Below, piece after piece: positions 14,101 to 24,900 of a DNA stretch of 64,000 nt. The number at the start of each line of letters is the position of its first letter. The stretch's first letter is position 1. A model generated the notes under the pieces. It ran no database searches and had not been told where the DNA came from. It worked only from the letters and a program-made list of their open reading frames with translations. The position numbers and the translations under genes were made by a program. The DNA is from Molanna angustata (taxonomy: Eukaryota > Arthropoda > Insecta > Trichoptera > Molannidae): assembly GCA_963576475.1 (NCBI GenBank), contig OY754980.1, forward strand, positions 19,973,822-20,037,821. Reading direction: 5' to 3'.

Positions 14101-15835
14101 TTTTTTTAAATCTGTTTATTATAATAAAATGAAGGAGATTCTAATTAATATTTGAATTGTATAGCGTCACGTCGTGGTGGTGCGGCTGGAGTGGAACGTG
14201 CCGGAGGTGGAGCTGTTGAGTTGGCTTTGGATCCATCCGAGTTGGAGCTGGACGCAGAGGCAATGGCTGCAAGATACGAGCAACAGTTACGGGCGCAGCA
14301 ACACCAACCTGCCAAGGAGGACCTCTCCGATATGTTGGCCGAACACGTCGCTAGACAAAAGGTATGTCAAACAATATGTATTTTTTTCTGACATTATCAT
14401 GTCACCCCTCTCATCCAGTAATGGACATAGGCCTCCCCTTGAGTCCTCCACAGCTCTCTATCCTGGGCAGACTGCATCTTGTCAACCCTATCTCATCCAG
14501 TAATGGACATAGGCCTCCCCTCGAGACCTCCACAGCTCTCTATCCTGGACAGACTGCATCATGTCAGCCCTATCTCATCCAATAATGGACATAGGCCTCC
14601 CCTCGAGACCTCCACAGCTCTCTATCCTGGGCAGACTGCATCATGTCAACCCTATCTCATCCAGTAATGGACATAGGCCTCCCCACGAGACCTCCACAGA
14701 TCTCTATCCTGGGCAGACTGCATCATGTCAGCCCTATCTTATCCAATAATGGACATAGGCCTCCCCTCGAGACCTCCACAGATCTCTATCCTGGGCAGAC
14801 TGCATCATGTCAGCCCTATCTCATCCAATAATGGACATAGGCCTCCCCTCGAGACCTCCACAGATCTCTATCCTGGGCAGACTGCATCCAACCACTCTGC
14901 TTTAGTTGTATTATCTTAAATTCTCCATTGCTTTATTAATTTGAAACTTCTAATTGCTATAAACTTGCTAGTATAGTATATTCTCAATATCGATAATCCG
15001 GCATATCCAGTAATTGGCACTACGGACAATTTAAAAAAATTTACTAAATATCCAGACCTCCCATCACCTCTTCACTTTTGATAAAGAACCCGTACACCCC
15101 TGCCCCGAATCTATTTAAGGCCCCCCCCCACTGCCACGCATAACATAGACTGATAGACTTTGAATCATCTTTGAACTAGTTTATGTGACAATGTTTCTGA
15201 AGATTGACAAAAGTCCGAAAATGTTTCAAAATTAATTTCATAAAGTGAAACTGTAAAGTTTTTCAAATATTTTGTCAAATATAAATAATTTAAAAAACAT
15301 TGATTAACTCATAACCAATTATGTACAAATATTTACGATATTTTTCTCATTTTTCCTACATTCCAGTAATTCCGAATTTCCTGCTAATCTGCCCTCTAGA
15401 CAACGTGTCATTTAGCTCAAGAAAAGAAACCTCAATGTATGGAAGTGACAGTTGTCATATGACTGGCATCACTTCCATACATAGTTATTTTTTTTATTTT
15501 TATTTAAACTTTTTGTACATATAATAAGTACACTGGCGGTTATCATTTCATGAGCTAAATAACACATTATCTAGGGGGGCTGACACTCTTTTGTCTTCAT
15601 TAGTGAGATTGTACTGTATATAAGTAAATATATAATCATTAACTTATTTCTAAATAAGTGAAGAAAGCTTTACCATGTAACATATGGACTTCATTTTTTT
15701 TAAAGAACTAATATAATATTTTGTAATAATTTTATGAATACTAAAATGTTTTATTTTCTTTTTCAGAGCAAACGCAAGAGACAACAAACCACTGATTCAA
15801 AACAATCAAAGAAATACAAAGAGTTCAAATTTTAA
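4917..15835 (+). CDS. SF3B2: Splicing factor 3B subunit 2 (SAP145), 3' half of the gene
   Basis: SF3B2 is a subunit of the SF3b complex of U2 snRNP, which holds the branch-site region of introns in the nucleus. Eight exons join in phase: 4917-5119, 7613-7763, 8233-8436, 8777-8855, 8949-9120, 10501-10625, 14165-14361 and 15767-15835. They give 399 codons plus TAA, about the C-terminal 45% of the animal protein. Seen in order: the DUF382-type block (YLQGKRGIEKPPFDLPDFIK to WQTKPRMTIHGDLYYEGKEF), the PSP block (PPPWLIAQQRYGPPPSYPNL to YHAGGWGKPPVDEHGKPLYG), an acidic linker, a PETIELRKKKIE segment and the terminal KKYKEFKF. The first exon is phase 0 after an acceptor, so the gene starts upstream of the window. 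All introns are GT-AG. A poly(A) signal lies 66 nt after the stop. The gene is convergent with eIF4A3. Family assignment is near certain. Confidence 0.96.
5195..7484 (+). mobile_element. Non-autonomous Helitron, copy A, in an SF3B2 intron
   Basis: It starts TCTAAAGTAATAAA and ends GGGACATAAAAGCTAG, inserted between A and T as Helitrons are (host A|TC...CTAG|T). A short GCC-AAC-GGC hairpin lies 12 nt before CTAG. An inverted copy with identical ends is at 23533-26256. The body has a (GT)n tract, a long AT-rich part and a satellite of about 62-bp units. No Rep/helicase frame is present. It lies in the sense direction of SF3B2. Confidence 0.83.
6120..6690. repeat. About 62-bp tandem repeat inside Helitron copy A
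   Basis: About nine diverged units of AAACTATTTCCTATAGTCTA followed by ATTCTTCTTCTT and TTATGTAGACCTTTGGGTGA. The same array, inverted and about twice as long, is in copy B. Confidence 0.8.
7613..7763 (+). CDS. SF3B2: SF3B2 exon, DUF382 C-terminal part
   Basis: The acceptor TTCTCAG is followed by G, which completes the lysine, then WQTKPRMTIHGDLYYEGKEF and the invariant GMPVGPNSHK. The donor is AAA|GTAAGT. The acceptor is only 128 bp downstream of the 3' end of a Helitron. Confidence 0.96.
8233..8436 (+). CDS. SF3B2: SF3B2 exon, PSP domain
   Basis: A phase-0 exon encoding the proline-rich PSP domain, including QRYGPPPSYPNLKIAGLNAP and FGYHAGGWGKPPVDEHGKPL. It is bounded by TTTCACAG and GAT|GTAATG. 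The PSP domain characterises spliceosomal SF3B2 and related proteins. Confidence 0.96.
8505..8662 (+). mobile_element. tRNA-derived SINE
   Basis: GGTTCAATTCCCA is a clear B box. A weak A-box-like GGCATAGAGATAAGCAG lies upstream, followed by GGCAATAAACTTGCC and an (AAAT)n tail. It lies in an SF3B2 intron. Confidence 0.6.
8777..8855 (+). CDS. SF3B2: SF3B2 exon, acidic linker part 1
   Basis: A short exon after TTTTAG encoding DVEETEVDRTLWGELESESE and further acidic residues, ending in one base of a Glu codon before GTATAT. The TEVDRTLWGELE segment is conserved just after the PSP domain in animals. Confidence 0.93.
8949..9120 (+). CDS. SF3B2: SF3B2 exon, acidic linker part 2 and PETIELRKKKIE
   Basis: After TTAACAG the frame reads ESEAEEGAAENNEALASGLV, then TPSGMSSVPLGLETPETIEL and RKKKIENEIEG. 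The donor is GG|GTATTT. The ETPE-IELRKKKIE string is a clear SF3B2 signature. Confidence 0.95.
9665..10170 (+). pseudogene. Non-LTR reverse transcriptase C-terminal fragment
   Basis: Homologous to the end of the element at 45.3-47.6 kb: ISRDAKVAIHNA, YASETWKLQKTHESRINAV, MYDRVRNEDIRKECKIKKD, RWFGHMGRMNEERLTKKIYS, then GRPRKG and KMWRSVLSAYPARDMV. It has an early stop and frame breaks. It sits in an SF3B2 intron, in sense. Confidence 0.85.
10501..10625 (+). CDS. SF3B2: SF3B2 exon, GETPVLYQVLAEKR segment
   Basis: After TTTTCAG the frame reads GGETPVLYQVLAEKRGVTAG and then THVYDM. The donor is G|GTAAAT. It follows a 1.4-kb intron that holds a non-LTR fragment. Confidence 0.95.
10870..11045 (-). 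mobile_element. tRNA-derived SINE with a LINE-like tail
   Basis: On the minus strand, GGGTTCGATTCTCA (B box) is followed about 60 bp later by GTTGGAAGAAATTGCTATAC and GGCAATAAACTGGCC and a TTATTATTATT tail. The tail resembles the 3' end of the LINE at 48.6 kb. Confidence 0.65.
11214..13996. mobile_element. 2.8-kb repeat element, copy 1, in an SF3B2 intron
   Basis: The same sequence recurs in the same orientation at 60567-63362 with high identity. The ends are inverted-repeat-like: AATAGGCGTGATGAC on the left and GTCATCATGCCTATT on the right. The first module (GTCCGCCATTTTATG, CAATCAGAGCGCATGACGTC) is partly repeated inside at about 11850-12070. A GGCCCGG-type element is nested at 12253-12838. 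No transposase was found, so it is probably non-autonomous. Confidence 0.8.
12253..12838 (+). mobile_element. GGCCCGGTATTACAGT-ended MITE, copy 1
   Basis: The left end GGGCCGGTATTACAGTGTCA and the right end ACTGTAATATCGGGCC are inverted repeats, flanked by TAT on both sides. The ends and 3-bp duplication are compatible with PIF/Harbinger, which is not proven. It is nested in the 2.8-kb element. Confidence 0.78.
13995..14164. other. Intron DNA between the 2.8-kb element and an SF3B2 exon
   Basis: AT-rich sequence with the TATAG acceptor of the next SF3B2 exon. Nothing else is recognised. Confidence 0.5.
14165..14361 (+). CDS. SF3B2: SF3B2 exon, ELELD and KEDLSDMLAEH segment
   Basis: After TATAG the frame reads ASRRGGAAGVERAGGGAVEL, then DPSELELDAEAMAARYEQQL and KEDLSDMLAEHVARQK. 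The donor is AAG|GTATGT. The 3.5-kb intron before it carries a 2.8-kb transposable element; the intron after it begins with an 82-bp tandem array. Confidence 0.95.
14400..14890. repeat. 82-bp tandem array, six units, in an SF3B2 intron
   Basis: Units carry CATCCA(A/G)TAATGGACATAGG, CCTCCCCTCGAGACCTCCAC and CTATCCTGGGCAGACTGCAT. Since 82 is not a multiple of three, each unit opens in another frame. Units alternate CAACCC/CAGCCC and GCTCT/ATCTCT variants. Confidence 0.9.
14891..15766. other. Remainder of the last SF3B2 intron
   Basis: AT-rich with a C8 run near 15121 and an inverted pair CTCAATGTATGGAAGTGA / TCACTTCCATACAT at 15431-15482 that could form a hairpin. No exon was recognised. Confidence 0.4.
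15767..15835 (+). CDS. SF3B2: SF3B2 terminal exon
   Basis: After TTTTTCAG the frame reads SKRKRQQTTDSKQSKKYKEF KF and stops at TAA (15833-15835). The KKYKEFKF end is the expected C-terminus of SF3B2. Confidence 0.96.
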   Translation, partial: SKRKRQQTTDSKQSKKYKEFKF

Positions 15836-15901
15836 ATATATTAAAAATGTTTAAAAGTACATGGAAGTTTCTAAATCAATAATTTGAAGGATTATTATAA
15901 C

Positions 15902-15907
15902 AATAAA
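15902..15907 (+). terminator. SF3B2: Poly(A) signal AATAAA of SF3B2
   Basis: A canonical AATAAA lies 66 nt after the SF3B2 stop codon and is followed by GT/T-rich sequence within 25 nt, which suggests a short 3' UTR. Confidence 0.7.
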
Positions 15908-16360
15908 GTTTCCTAATGTTTTTTATCATGTGTACCAAATTCTCTTTTATTAAGTCAAGCTATATTGATAAAAGTCTGCTATTTAAAACAGTACGTATTT
16001 TCATTTCCTTTATTATCTGTGTAATAAATCTAGATGCTGATATGAGCTGTGTTTATTTTCTTTACTTTGACTAAAGTGAAATATATATATTGATATCCAT
16101 ATTACATCAATATTCTTTTATAAAAAAATCTAATTCTGCATACGTTATATTCCTATCCCTTAGTGGCTTTGAATCGTCAAGTTTTAAGTGAGAGTCGATG
16201 GAAGAGTTGGCAGACAAGTGATAATACTACGTCCACATCATGGGTATTAACAGATTCAAAATATGCTTAAGTTATGCTTAGTTTTATAATATTGAAAAAT
16301 TAGTTAATTTCTTATTCATTCTAAATATTCTTAACTTTCAAGAGACAATAAAGATACATA
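15908..16360. other. Intergenic DNA after SF3B2
   Basis: AT-rich DNA between the SF3B2 poly(A) signal and the transposable element at 16361. No open frame or repeat is recognised. Confidence 0.5.
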
Positions 16361-17301
16361 GGCCCGAGATATCAGTTGGCCCTTAAATCGTTGGCTTTAG
16401 TAATCCAAGTTAAAAATTTAGGGAAGATTAAATTTCATTCGCGTATTTCAGTGCAAAATGAAACGTCAGTTACGTAATCTTCAACTATAGATATATTTTA
16501 CGTTTTTCTATGGTTATTGTCTATAACGCATCTGTCAAATTGTAATAACCTTAAATGATACATGACGCGAAGCTGTGACTAAATATTATTTTATTATTAT
16601 AACAACACATTATTTTATTTGTTTCATTACACAGCATGTTACTTTTTCAATTTTTTATACCAATCGATGTTTTTTTTAATTAAAATCAAACATTGTAGTG
16701 AAAAAATGTCATTGAATATGTACTACGTACGTAGTAGTTCAATGCAAAATGTATGTACATTTTACAGATGGATATGGAACTAAGTGATAATGGTAAAATA
16801 GTGTCTTATGTAGAAAATTTAAGAATACACATTATATATATAGAAACAGGATGGATCAATTTAAAAAGTGGGATGAAAAACATCGCAAAAATAAAGTTGC
16901 GTGCCTGACGTTTCATTATGGCTGACAGTTTATTTCGTTTGTTGTCAGGCAATACATCGTAATTATGTAAAAAATAAAATAAATATTAAATACATGAACC
17001 ACTTCTATATCAAATCTTTTATTTTAACAACAAAAATAAATCATGATTATAATTATTATGCATAGTTATTTGTAGTATAAAATGAAATAAAACATTAAAG
17101 CGTGCGGCGATTAGTACGCCACCTGACGAAAAAGACTAGAAACAATACTTAACTCAAGATTAAGACACGCGATCCGCCAGAAACGTTGAGTTAAATATTT
17201 GTCGTTTAGTGACGTATTTAAGGGAAGATTAGGTACTGAAATACGCAATATTTTTGTTAAACTTGAGTTAAACTCCTAAGGGCCGACTGAAATACTGGGC
17301 C
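16361..17301 (-). mobile_element. GGCCCGG-ended MITE, diverged longer copy
   Basis: The ends GGCCCGAGATATCAGTTGGC and GCCGACTGAAATACTGGGCC are inverted repeats. The body near 17110-17300 matches the left part of the 12.3-kb copy in inverted orientation (CGTTGAGTTAAATATTTGTC). Confidence 0.72.
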
Positions 17302-18528
17302 ATTTAAAGTATTCTTTAATTTTAATTCAGATTTTGATGTTGGTTGTAACTTCAGAGAATGTACTGCTTCAGTCAACAATGAACATTGTTAATCTCTAAG
17401 TGAGTATGGCTGTACCTGTACGGCAGGAAATGTCATTGCAAATTGAAGTATGGCCGTACCGGTACGGCTAGAGAAATGAAGTGAAGATTTTTTTACTAGA
17501 GTATGAATATTTTTGACACCGCAACCAACAGTTGAAGACATCTGAAATAATCATACGATTTTTCAATATAAACTTTGAAAAATGGTAAGATTTTTTTTTC
17601 TACCTGATTATTGTGTCAGGAGTCGTCAAACGTAATACTTTTTATTTTAAATTTAAAATAACTCACTCCGTATAAGTATGTACATCATACCAAAACTCAT
17701 AATAGATATTGACAATGAATCTACTTTAATGTAGTACTAGTATTTAACATTGAAGTTATTTTTTTTTATTGTAAAATACATTAAAAACATTTATACATCC
17801 AGATACAATATAATACAAATAAACATAAAATTTCTTAAACCTAGATGAAACTGCTCTGCTAGGTTAAGAACCTGTTCTGAAGCAGTTTATCATTTTATAT
17901 AATATTTTGTGTATGACTTTAGTGCATGTGTGTCTACAATTGTAAGTTTTCGTAAAGTAATTTATTGATTAAAGTTTTGTCTGTATTTTATTATATTTAA
18001 CTGAATGCTTTGACTCCAAGGAAAAGTTGACTTTTTCTTAGGTATCTGTATGTTTATTTGTCTAGTCTGTCATGTAGTTTGGAAACTTTTCATGTGATCA
18101 TATGTAGATGCAAATGCTTTTAACATATAGCTTTCATTTTTAACATTAGTTATCCACGGGTGTTTTTACTTTTGTCCAGTATTATATTTATACAATATAA
18201 TAATAGGTTCTACCTAAGCAAAAAGTTGAATAGGTTCATTGTTTATAACCACTATCTTAATCTTGTACTCCCTTATGTGATAGGAAAAATAAAATTACAA
18301 ATTAGTTTTTTTTATTTTTATTACTTCAATACAAAAAGAATTACAGAACTCGAGAGTCGTAAACATTATCCTATCACATATGTTTGACTAAAATGTACAT
18401 TAAGAATTTGTAATTTAGAACATATGTAATTTATTTTTTTATATACACCTCATAATTAAATATTACATAGATAGATAGAAGTTCTTTAAAAATAACTTGT
18501 GAAATCAATCTATTTGATAACTAAAATA
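17302..18528. other. Intergenic DNA between the convergent genes SF3B2 and eIF4A3
   Basis: AT-rich sequence with no coding exon recognised. A small local repeat of GTACGGC(C/T)-type words (TGTACCTGTACGGC and CGTACCGGTACGGC) occurs at 17412-17467. Confidence 0.4.
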
Positions 18529-18534
18529 TTTATT
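18529..18534 (-). terminator. eIF4A3: Candidate poly(A) signal of eIF4A3
   Basis: TTTATT on + is AATAAA on -, 166 nt past the stop. Other A/T-rich candidates occur nearby, so the exact site is uncertain. Confidence 0.4.
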
Positions 18535-18699
18535 CAAACGATTCATTCATTTTTTAATTATTAATAATTATAGTTTTCAAAATGTAGTTTCATTTCCAAC
18601 ACATTGCTTTTTGAGTGCATTTTAAGGATTTTTTTGTAATCCCAGTACCTTAATTATAATATATGTAATTACACTTGTTATTTATACCAAAGGAAACAT

Positions 18700-18952
18700 T
18701 TAAATTAAATCAGCTACATTCATCGGCATCTCATCAATTTGTGTGGAATAATACTGTTCAATATCTCTCAATATTCTGATGTCGTCTGATTTGACAAAGT
18801 TGATTGCGACACCCTTCCTGCCAAATCTTCCCGAACGGCCTATCCTGTGGATGTACAACTCTCTGTTGTTGGGGAGATCGTAATTAATGACTAGCGACAC
18901 CTGTTGAACATCTATGCCTCTTGCCCACACGTCGGTTGTTATGAGAACTCGA
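18700..18952 (-). CDS. eIF4A3: eIF4A3 terminal exon
   Basis: Encodes [36 protein letters not shown] and [17 protein letters not shown], then TAA. The acceptor is TTTTTTCAG. Confidence 0.97.
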
Positions 18953-21900
18953 CTGAAAAAAGAAAAAAAACATTTTTTCTATGCATATTAAATATTATGT
19001 ATACAAATCAAATATAGGGAAAAAAATCCAATGTTTGCGTATATGCAATTGAAAAAATATACTCGATTTACATACACATTGGTACAAGTAGGTAAACAAG
19101 TCAAAAATTAAATAATATTTCTGGTGGCGCAGTTCAGGGGTGATATCTGTGCGAGACACCGTCACCTCATTTATAAGGACTGTTGCTTTCATTGTTTACA
19201 AATAAACTAATTTCTCAATAGATGGCGTTACGAAAAAGGTTTCTTCGTTACCTCATAGATGGCAATAGTATAATTTCGTATTATTCAGGCGAAATGTTTA
19301 CACATTATTGAAATATATAGAACTTTCAAAAATTACATTGATAAAGGAACTCAATAAAGGCATAATTGGTGAACGTTGCGCAAGTGCATAAAGTGATCAC
19401 GTAAACCAGCCTATGACAGGTCATAAGACCTGTAGGTGCCTGAGTTCCTGGTTCTTCTTTAATACCCCAACTTCGTCTCTATTGAGAAGAGTTATTGTCA
19501 ATTAAATATATTATGTATACAAGAAACTGTTGCTTTTTGAAATTGTTGTAAGTTTGCGTAGCATTTCATACATGCTTATTTTCTCTTTAGTATTATGTTC
19601 ACAAGTGCTGTACTTCTAATACAGGTCACGGCCATTGATTCGGAATTCTCGGGTAAAATGGGAAGAATTTAAATTAATTAAACTTCTATACAAAAAATAA
19701 CTTCCGATAGAAATACAAAAACAAATTAATAAATGGAGGCAAACAATGATTACATTATAAGTATGGGAAGGGGTAAACGATAAAGGAAGGATTATCAAGG
19801 ATTTAGAGTTATGAGGATAGGAAGTATGAAACCACAAGGATACTCATCAGATGAAGTGTGTACCTTTGTCCTGAACGAAATTCTTTCATGATGTTATCTC
19901 TCTCCTTTTGCGGCATGTCCCCGTGCATGGAACTGACTGTGAAATTTGCCTCCCTCATCTTCTCTGTGAGCCAGTCCACTTTGCGCTTGGTGTTGCAGAA
20001 GATGACGGCCTGCGTTATGGTCAGGGTGTCGTAAAGATCGCACAGTGTGTCGAATTTCCACTCCTCACGTTCTACCGCCACAAAGAACTGTTTGATGCCT
20101 TCAAGAGTCAATTCATCACTAAAAGACAATATTTAATGGGTTAGAAAAAATATTTACATTTTTCTAATATATATATTTACTGCATTCTGTACATAAAATA
20201 TTATAATCCAATTGACATAATATCTTAGTTTTTCGGTTTCATAACATGCAGTTAGACTAGAATAACATTTTTATTTATCTTTATGTACATAATATAAACA
20301 AATTTAATGAACCCTGGTGGGTTTTATTGCCATTAGACAATTTCTTCCAACCAACCAGATTACAAAGTATGACAAAATTATGTATGTACAAAAAAAAAAG
20401 AATGAAATTGAAAAAAACAAAAAAGATACATTACACTTTATATACAAATTAAAAAACAAAACAACAAAAAAAACACTTAGCAAAAAAAAAGGAATGCGAA
20501 AGGAAATTGGGATCAGGTGTTTAGGAATAAATATTTCTACTATAGTTTTTTTCTCGAAAATACAAAGTGAGTTAGAAGACGAAATATCTGGACTTAGGCT
20601 ATTCCATAGTCTTGCTGTTTGTACTTGGAACGATGAGGTGAGAAATTGTGTTATGGACAGGATTGTACGTTCAGCAGATCATAGTGGAAGTCCATGATTG
20701 TCCATGAATAAGTGAATTTGTTTTTAAGATGCTGTAGCAGGTTTGGATTACAGAGAATAATGTACAATAGTGACAGAATGTGTATATTGCACCGCTGCGC
20801 TGGCATATCTTGGGCCAACAAAGAAGATTGCAGTAAGATGATATAAGATCAAATTTTTTGAACCCAAAGATGAATCTGACACATATATTCTGAAGACGTT
20901 CAAGATTATTGAGGCGTACTTTATTGGGATCCAAATAGAATGACATAACTTTGTCAAATTCGCATTTCAGTAAAAAAAAATAAAAAAACAAAGCAATCAA
21001 TTTATTGACATAAACCCAAATGCACAGTCCTAGGCAACTAAATACCAACTCCTAACTTCACTAGAGTATTTAGTATTCTTAAGTTGCAGAGACATCACTA
21101 ACTAAATACTACGCCAAACTTAAGGTCGATGGAGTAGAATTTCACATTATTGTGTACGAAGAAAAGAGATAGATAGTTTTCTATGGCCCGGTATTACAGT
21201 CTGAGTTTAAGAGCTAAACTCAAGCTTTACAAAAATATAGCGTATTACAGTGTCCGTTTAGGCCTAATCTACCCTCAAATACATCACTAAAACGACAAAT
21301 ATTTAACTCAACGTTTCTGGCGGATTAAGTACTTAACGGTGAGTCAACTGTCATTTGCTAGGCAACGCGTGTAGTTTCAGTTTCTATCACTAGAGGCGTT
21401 AGGCAACGAGTGTAGTTTCAGTTTCTATCACTAGAGGCGTTAGTTGTATCGATGGTGACGCCACGCAACAAAATAAACTGACAGCCATATTGAAACGAAC
21501 ATGGGCATTTAGAAGCATTATTTTGGTGAAAAAAAATCTATTAACCATATTATTAAATCTATTAAAACAATAGTATTTCAAGTCGTAGCGTCCCGTTTTG
21601 TAGTTCGTATTATTTGAGGTTATTTAAAATTTGACAGATAATAACCACAGAAAAAGTAAAATATTTCTACGGTGCCACTATTTTTACGACCGGAATTGGC
21701 GGGAAAAGTGTTTTCCCGCCAAAAAGTGTCTATTGACACGACAAGTTTTCTGACATCGTCTATGTTTTTAGGTCATTTATAACCATAGAAAGCGCAGATA
21801 AATCAAAATACAAAAATATTTACCTTTGTCATTTTTTCAATGGTCATAAAAATGCATCATGGAAACCAACTTGAAGAAAAAATAAATAATATTGGCATTT

Positions 21901-24900
21901 TATTACATTTACTAAATTTTATAAATCATTTTTTCATCGAGATCTACAATTATAACAAAGTATAAACAAAGGTAAATATTTTTATAACTTGATTTATCTG
22001 CGTTTTCTGTGGTTATTTTTGGTTTTCGTCTATGGTTGAGTCGTGTAAATAGTCATAGCCATATTTCTATAATTGAAGATTTAGTAACTGACATGTCATA
22101 TTGCAATGTAATACGGAAATGGATTAAATCTCCCCTTAACATTAATCTTGAGTTTAACAAACTCAATGAGTTGAGGGCCGACTGTAATACCGGGCCTATG
22201 ACTTTTTACCGACATATAAAATGTTTTTTTGTCATAAAAACACAAAAAATGATTTGTCTTTTGAAAGAAAATAAACCTTTGTGAAACTGAAACCAATAAT
22301 TTGATTTAAAAAAATAGAGAGTTCTAAAATATCAGTGCCAGTCAACAGTGACAAAATAAAAACATATTGGGACAATACTATTGTCAAAAAAAAAACACTG
22401 ATGGCCTATCAGTTTCATAATTATGTCTATAAATTATGAATATATATTTATAACACCTTATTTCCATTTTGTCAAGATTGTAATGGCTGGGTCACAACAA
22501 AAGAATTCATGTGCAACAGCCACACAAAATAATTCTTCAATTGAGACCGATAGAAAGGAGCGTAGGAAAATCCAATATATTAGATGGCTGGACTACACCG
22601 AGAGGGACCCGAGAGCAGCCTAGGAGTGAATAACTGCAACTGAGAATCCGTTGACAGAGGGAAATGGCGATATCTTCTTATGGAGACCAAGACTCAGCGA
22701 GGATTGTAGTGTAGTACAAGTAATCAAAATCCCCGTCAATTTCTATTTTATTAATAATCACGGCATATCCTAAAATGTGGGGTAACCAGCGATAGGTGTG
22801 CGGGTGTGCATTAACTTATAAAAGGAAGCACGATACATGTGTGTATGCCCATACACCAGAACGGGTGGTAAACCTCATTTCTGAACTACATAAGCGTAAT
22901 GTCTGTAGTATTTTCAATTACCCGGCTCTTACAGGACACACAAAAATGATATAATAGGAATTAAATGTAATTAATTAAACAAGAAAAAATCCAAACATTA
23001 AAATAACCTACCGTTTTACTAATATTCTGATGGGATCAGTCATAAACTTTGAGGTCATTTCTAATATTTCATGAGGAAGTGTGGCTGATATGAGCACAAC
23101 TTGTGTGGCGGGAGGTAGGTATCTGTATACATCGTAAATTTGTTCCTTGAAACCTTTGTTCAACATTTCATCGGCTTCGTCCAGGACCAACATTTTTATT
23201 GAACGAGTACGCAACACCCGACGACGGATCATGTCTGAAAAGAGAAAGATCAGTTTTATAAGGTTATTAAAGAAATAATAAAAAAACTGCTAAATATCAG
23301 CACTTAAGATATAATCAATAACTCTCAAAATAAAAATAATTATAAATTTCCAATATACTGTTTATTATTATTATCTTTTTTTATTTTTATAAAAGAAAAG
23401 ATAAAAATAAAAAAAATATATAATTTTGAAACTCCTATTAAGTATAAGGAATATGTTTATATTGTAATATTATACCTGCCCATATATTGTTAAAGTCTTT
23501 TTATCTTTTGTTTTCATTATTTTTATTTTATACTAGCTTTTATGTCCCGCCGTTGGCCAATAATGTAAATTAGTGAAGGAATAAGCAATCATTTATATAA
23601 TATTGTCACACAAAATATTTGCTAATTCGTAGTATGAAAAGTAGTTTGAAATTTAATTGAGTTTAAGCGATGTAAAATGTTCAAGTGATGGCCACAACCC
23701 ATTTGTTTTTATATATAAGTAGGTACATACAATTTCTGCACGCATGGACTGTGGTAAATGGTTTTAAATATGACTGATTATAAAGAGACAACGTTGTAAA
23801 GAGTTTGGTTATGGCCACAACCCCTATTTTTATATATTGTCATTGAACGCAAATAATGTGTTTTAAATATGTAGTAATTTTGGATGATGGGAAATGGTTT
23901 AAAAATTGATTAAAAAAAAGAAATGAAAAGATGTTGGTCATATCCCATTCGTTTTTATATTTTTCGTCAAGTGTGCATATAGTTTATTATATTTTTGCAC
24001 AATAAAACTGATAGACTTAAAATTGACACATAAGTCTACATTACAGAAGAAGAAGACAAAGTATGTTAAATAGTTTTTAATTTGAATATAAACGTTGTGA
24101 AGAGTCCAGTAATGGCCACAACCCCGATTTTTTATATATTGTCATCAAAATGAAATGTGTAGTTATTGAAAATTAAGCAATATATGATGATATAATAAAT
24201 GGTGTAAATTTGATTGAACAAAAGTAATGAGAAGATTCTAGTGTTGGTCACATCCCATTCGTTTTTATGTATTTTCATCAAGTATGCATGTTGTTTATAA
24301 TATTTCTGTACAATAGATTATTAAACTTAAAACTAACCCAAAAGACTAAATAAAAAATAAGAAGAAGTATAAAACTATAACAAATAGTTTGTAATAAAAA
24401 ACTGACCCAATGGTCTACATAAAAGATGAAATAGAAGAATTACACAATAGGAAATGTATTATATAAAAAAACTGACCAAATGGTCTTCATAAAAGAAGAA
24501 GATGAATTGAACTATACGAAATATTTTATATAAAATTCACCCAACATCTACATAAAATAAGAAAACGAAGAATTAGACTAAAGGAAATAGTTTGCATAAA
24601 AACTAACCAAAAGGCATACATAAAGGAAGAAGAAGACAAATTAGACTATAGGAGATAGTTTGTATAAAAACTGACCCAAAGGTCTACATATTAGAAGAAT
24701 AATTATACGTCAGGAAATAGATGTATAAAAACTGTCGCAAAGGTCAACAAAAAAGAAGAAAAGAAGAAATAGACTAAAGGAAAAGTTTGTATGAAAACTC
24801 TCCCTTGGTCTACATAAAAGAGGAAAAATTAGACTTTAGGAAATTAGTTTATATAAAATTCAACAAAAGTCTACATAAAATTAGAAAAAGAAGAATTAAG

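Noticed and set aside
14174..14919. Overlapping frames with PPLETSTALYPGQTASCQPYL repeats
   Set aside because: They arise from an 82-bp intronic array and shift frame at every unit.
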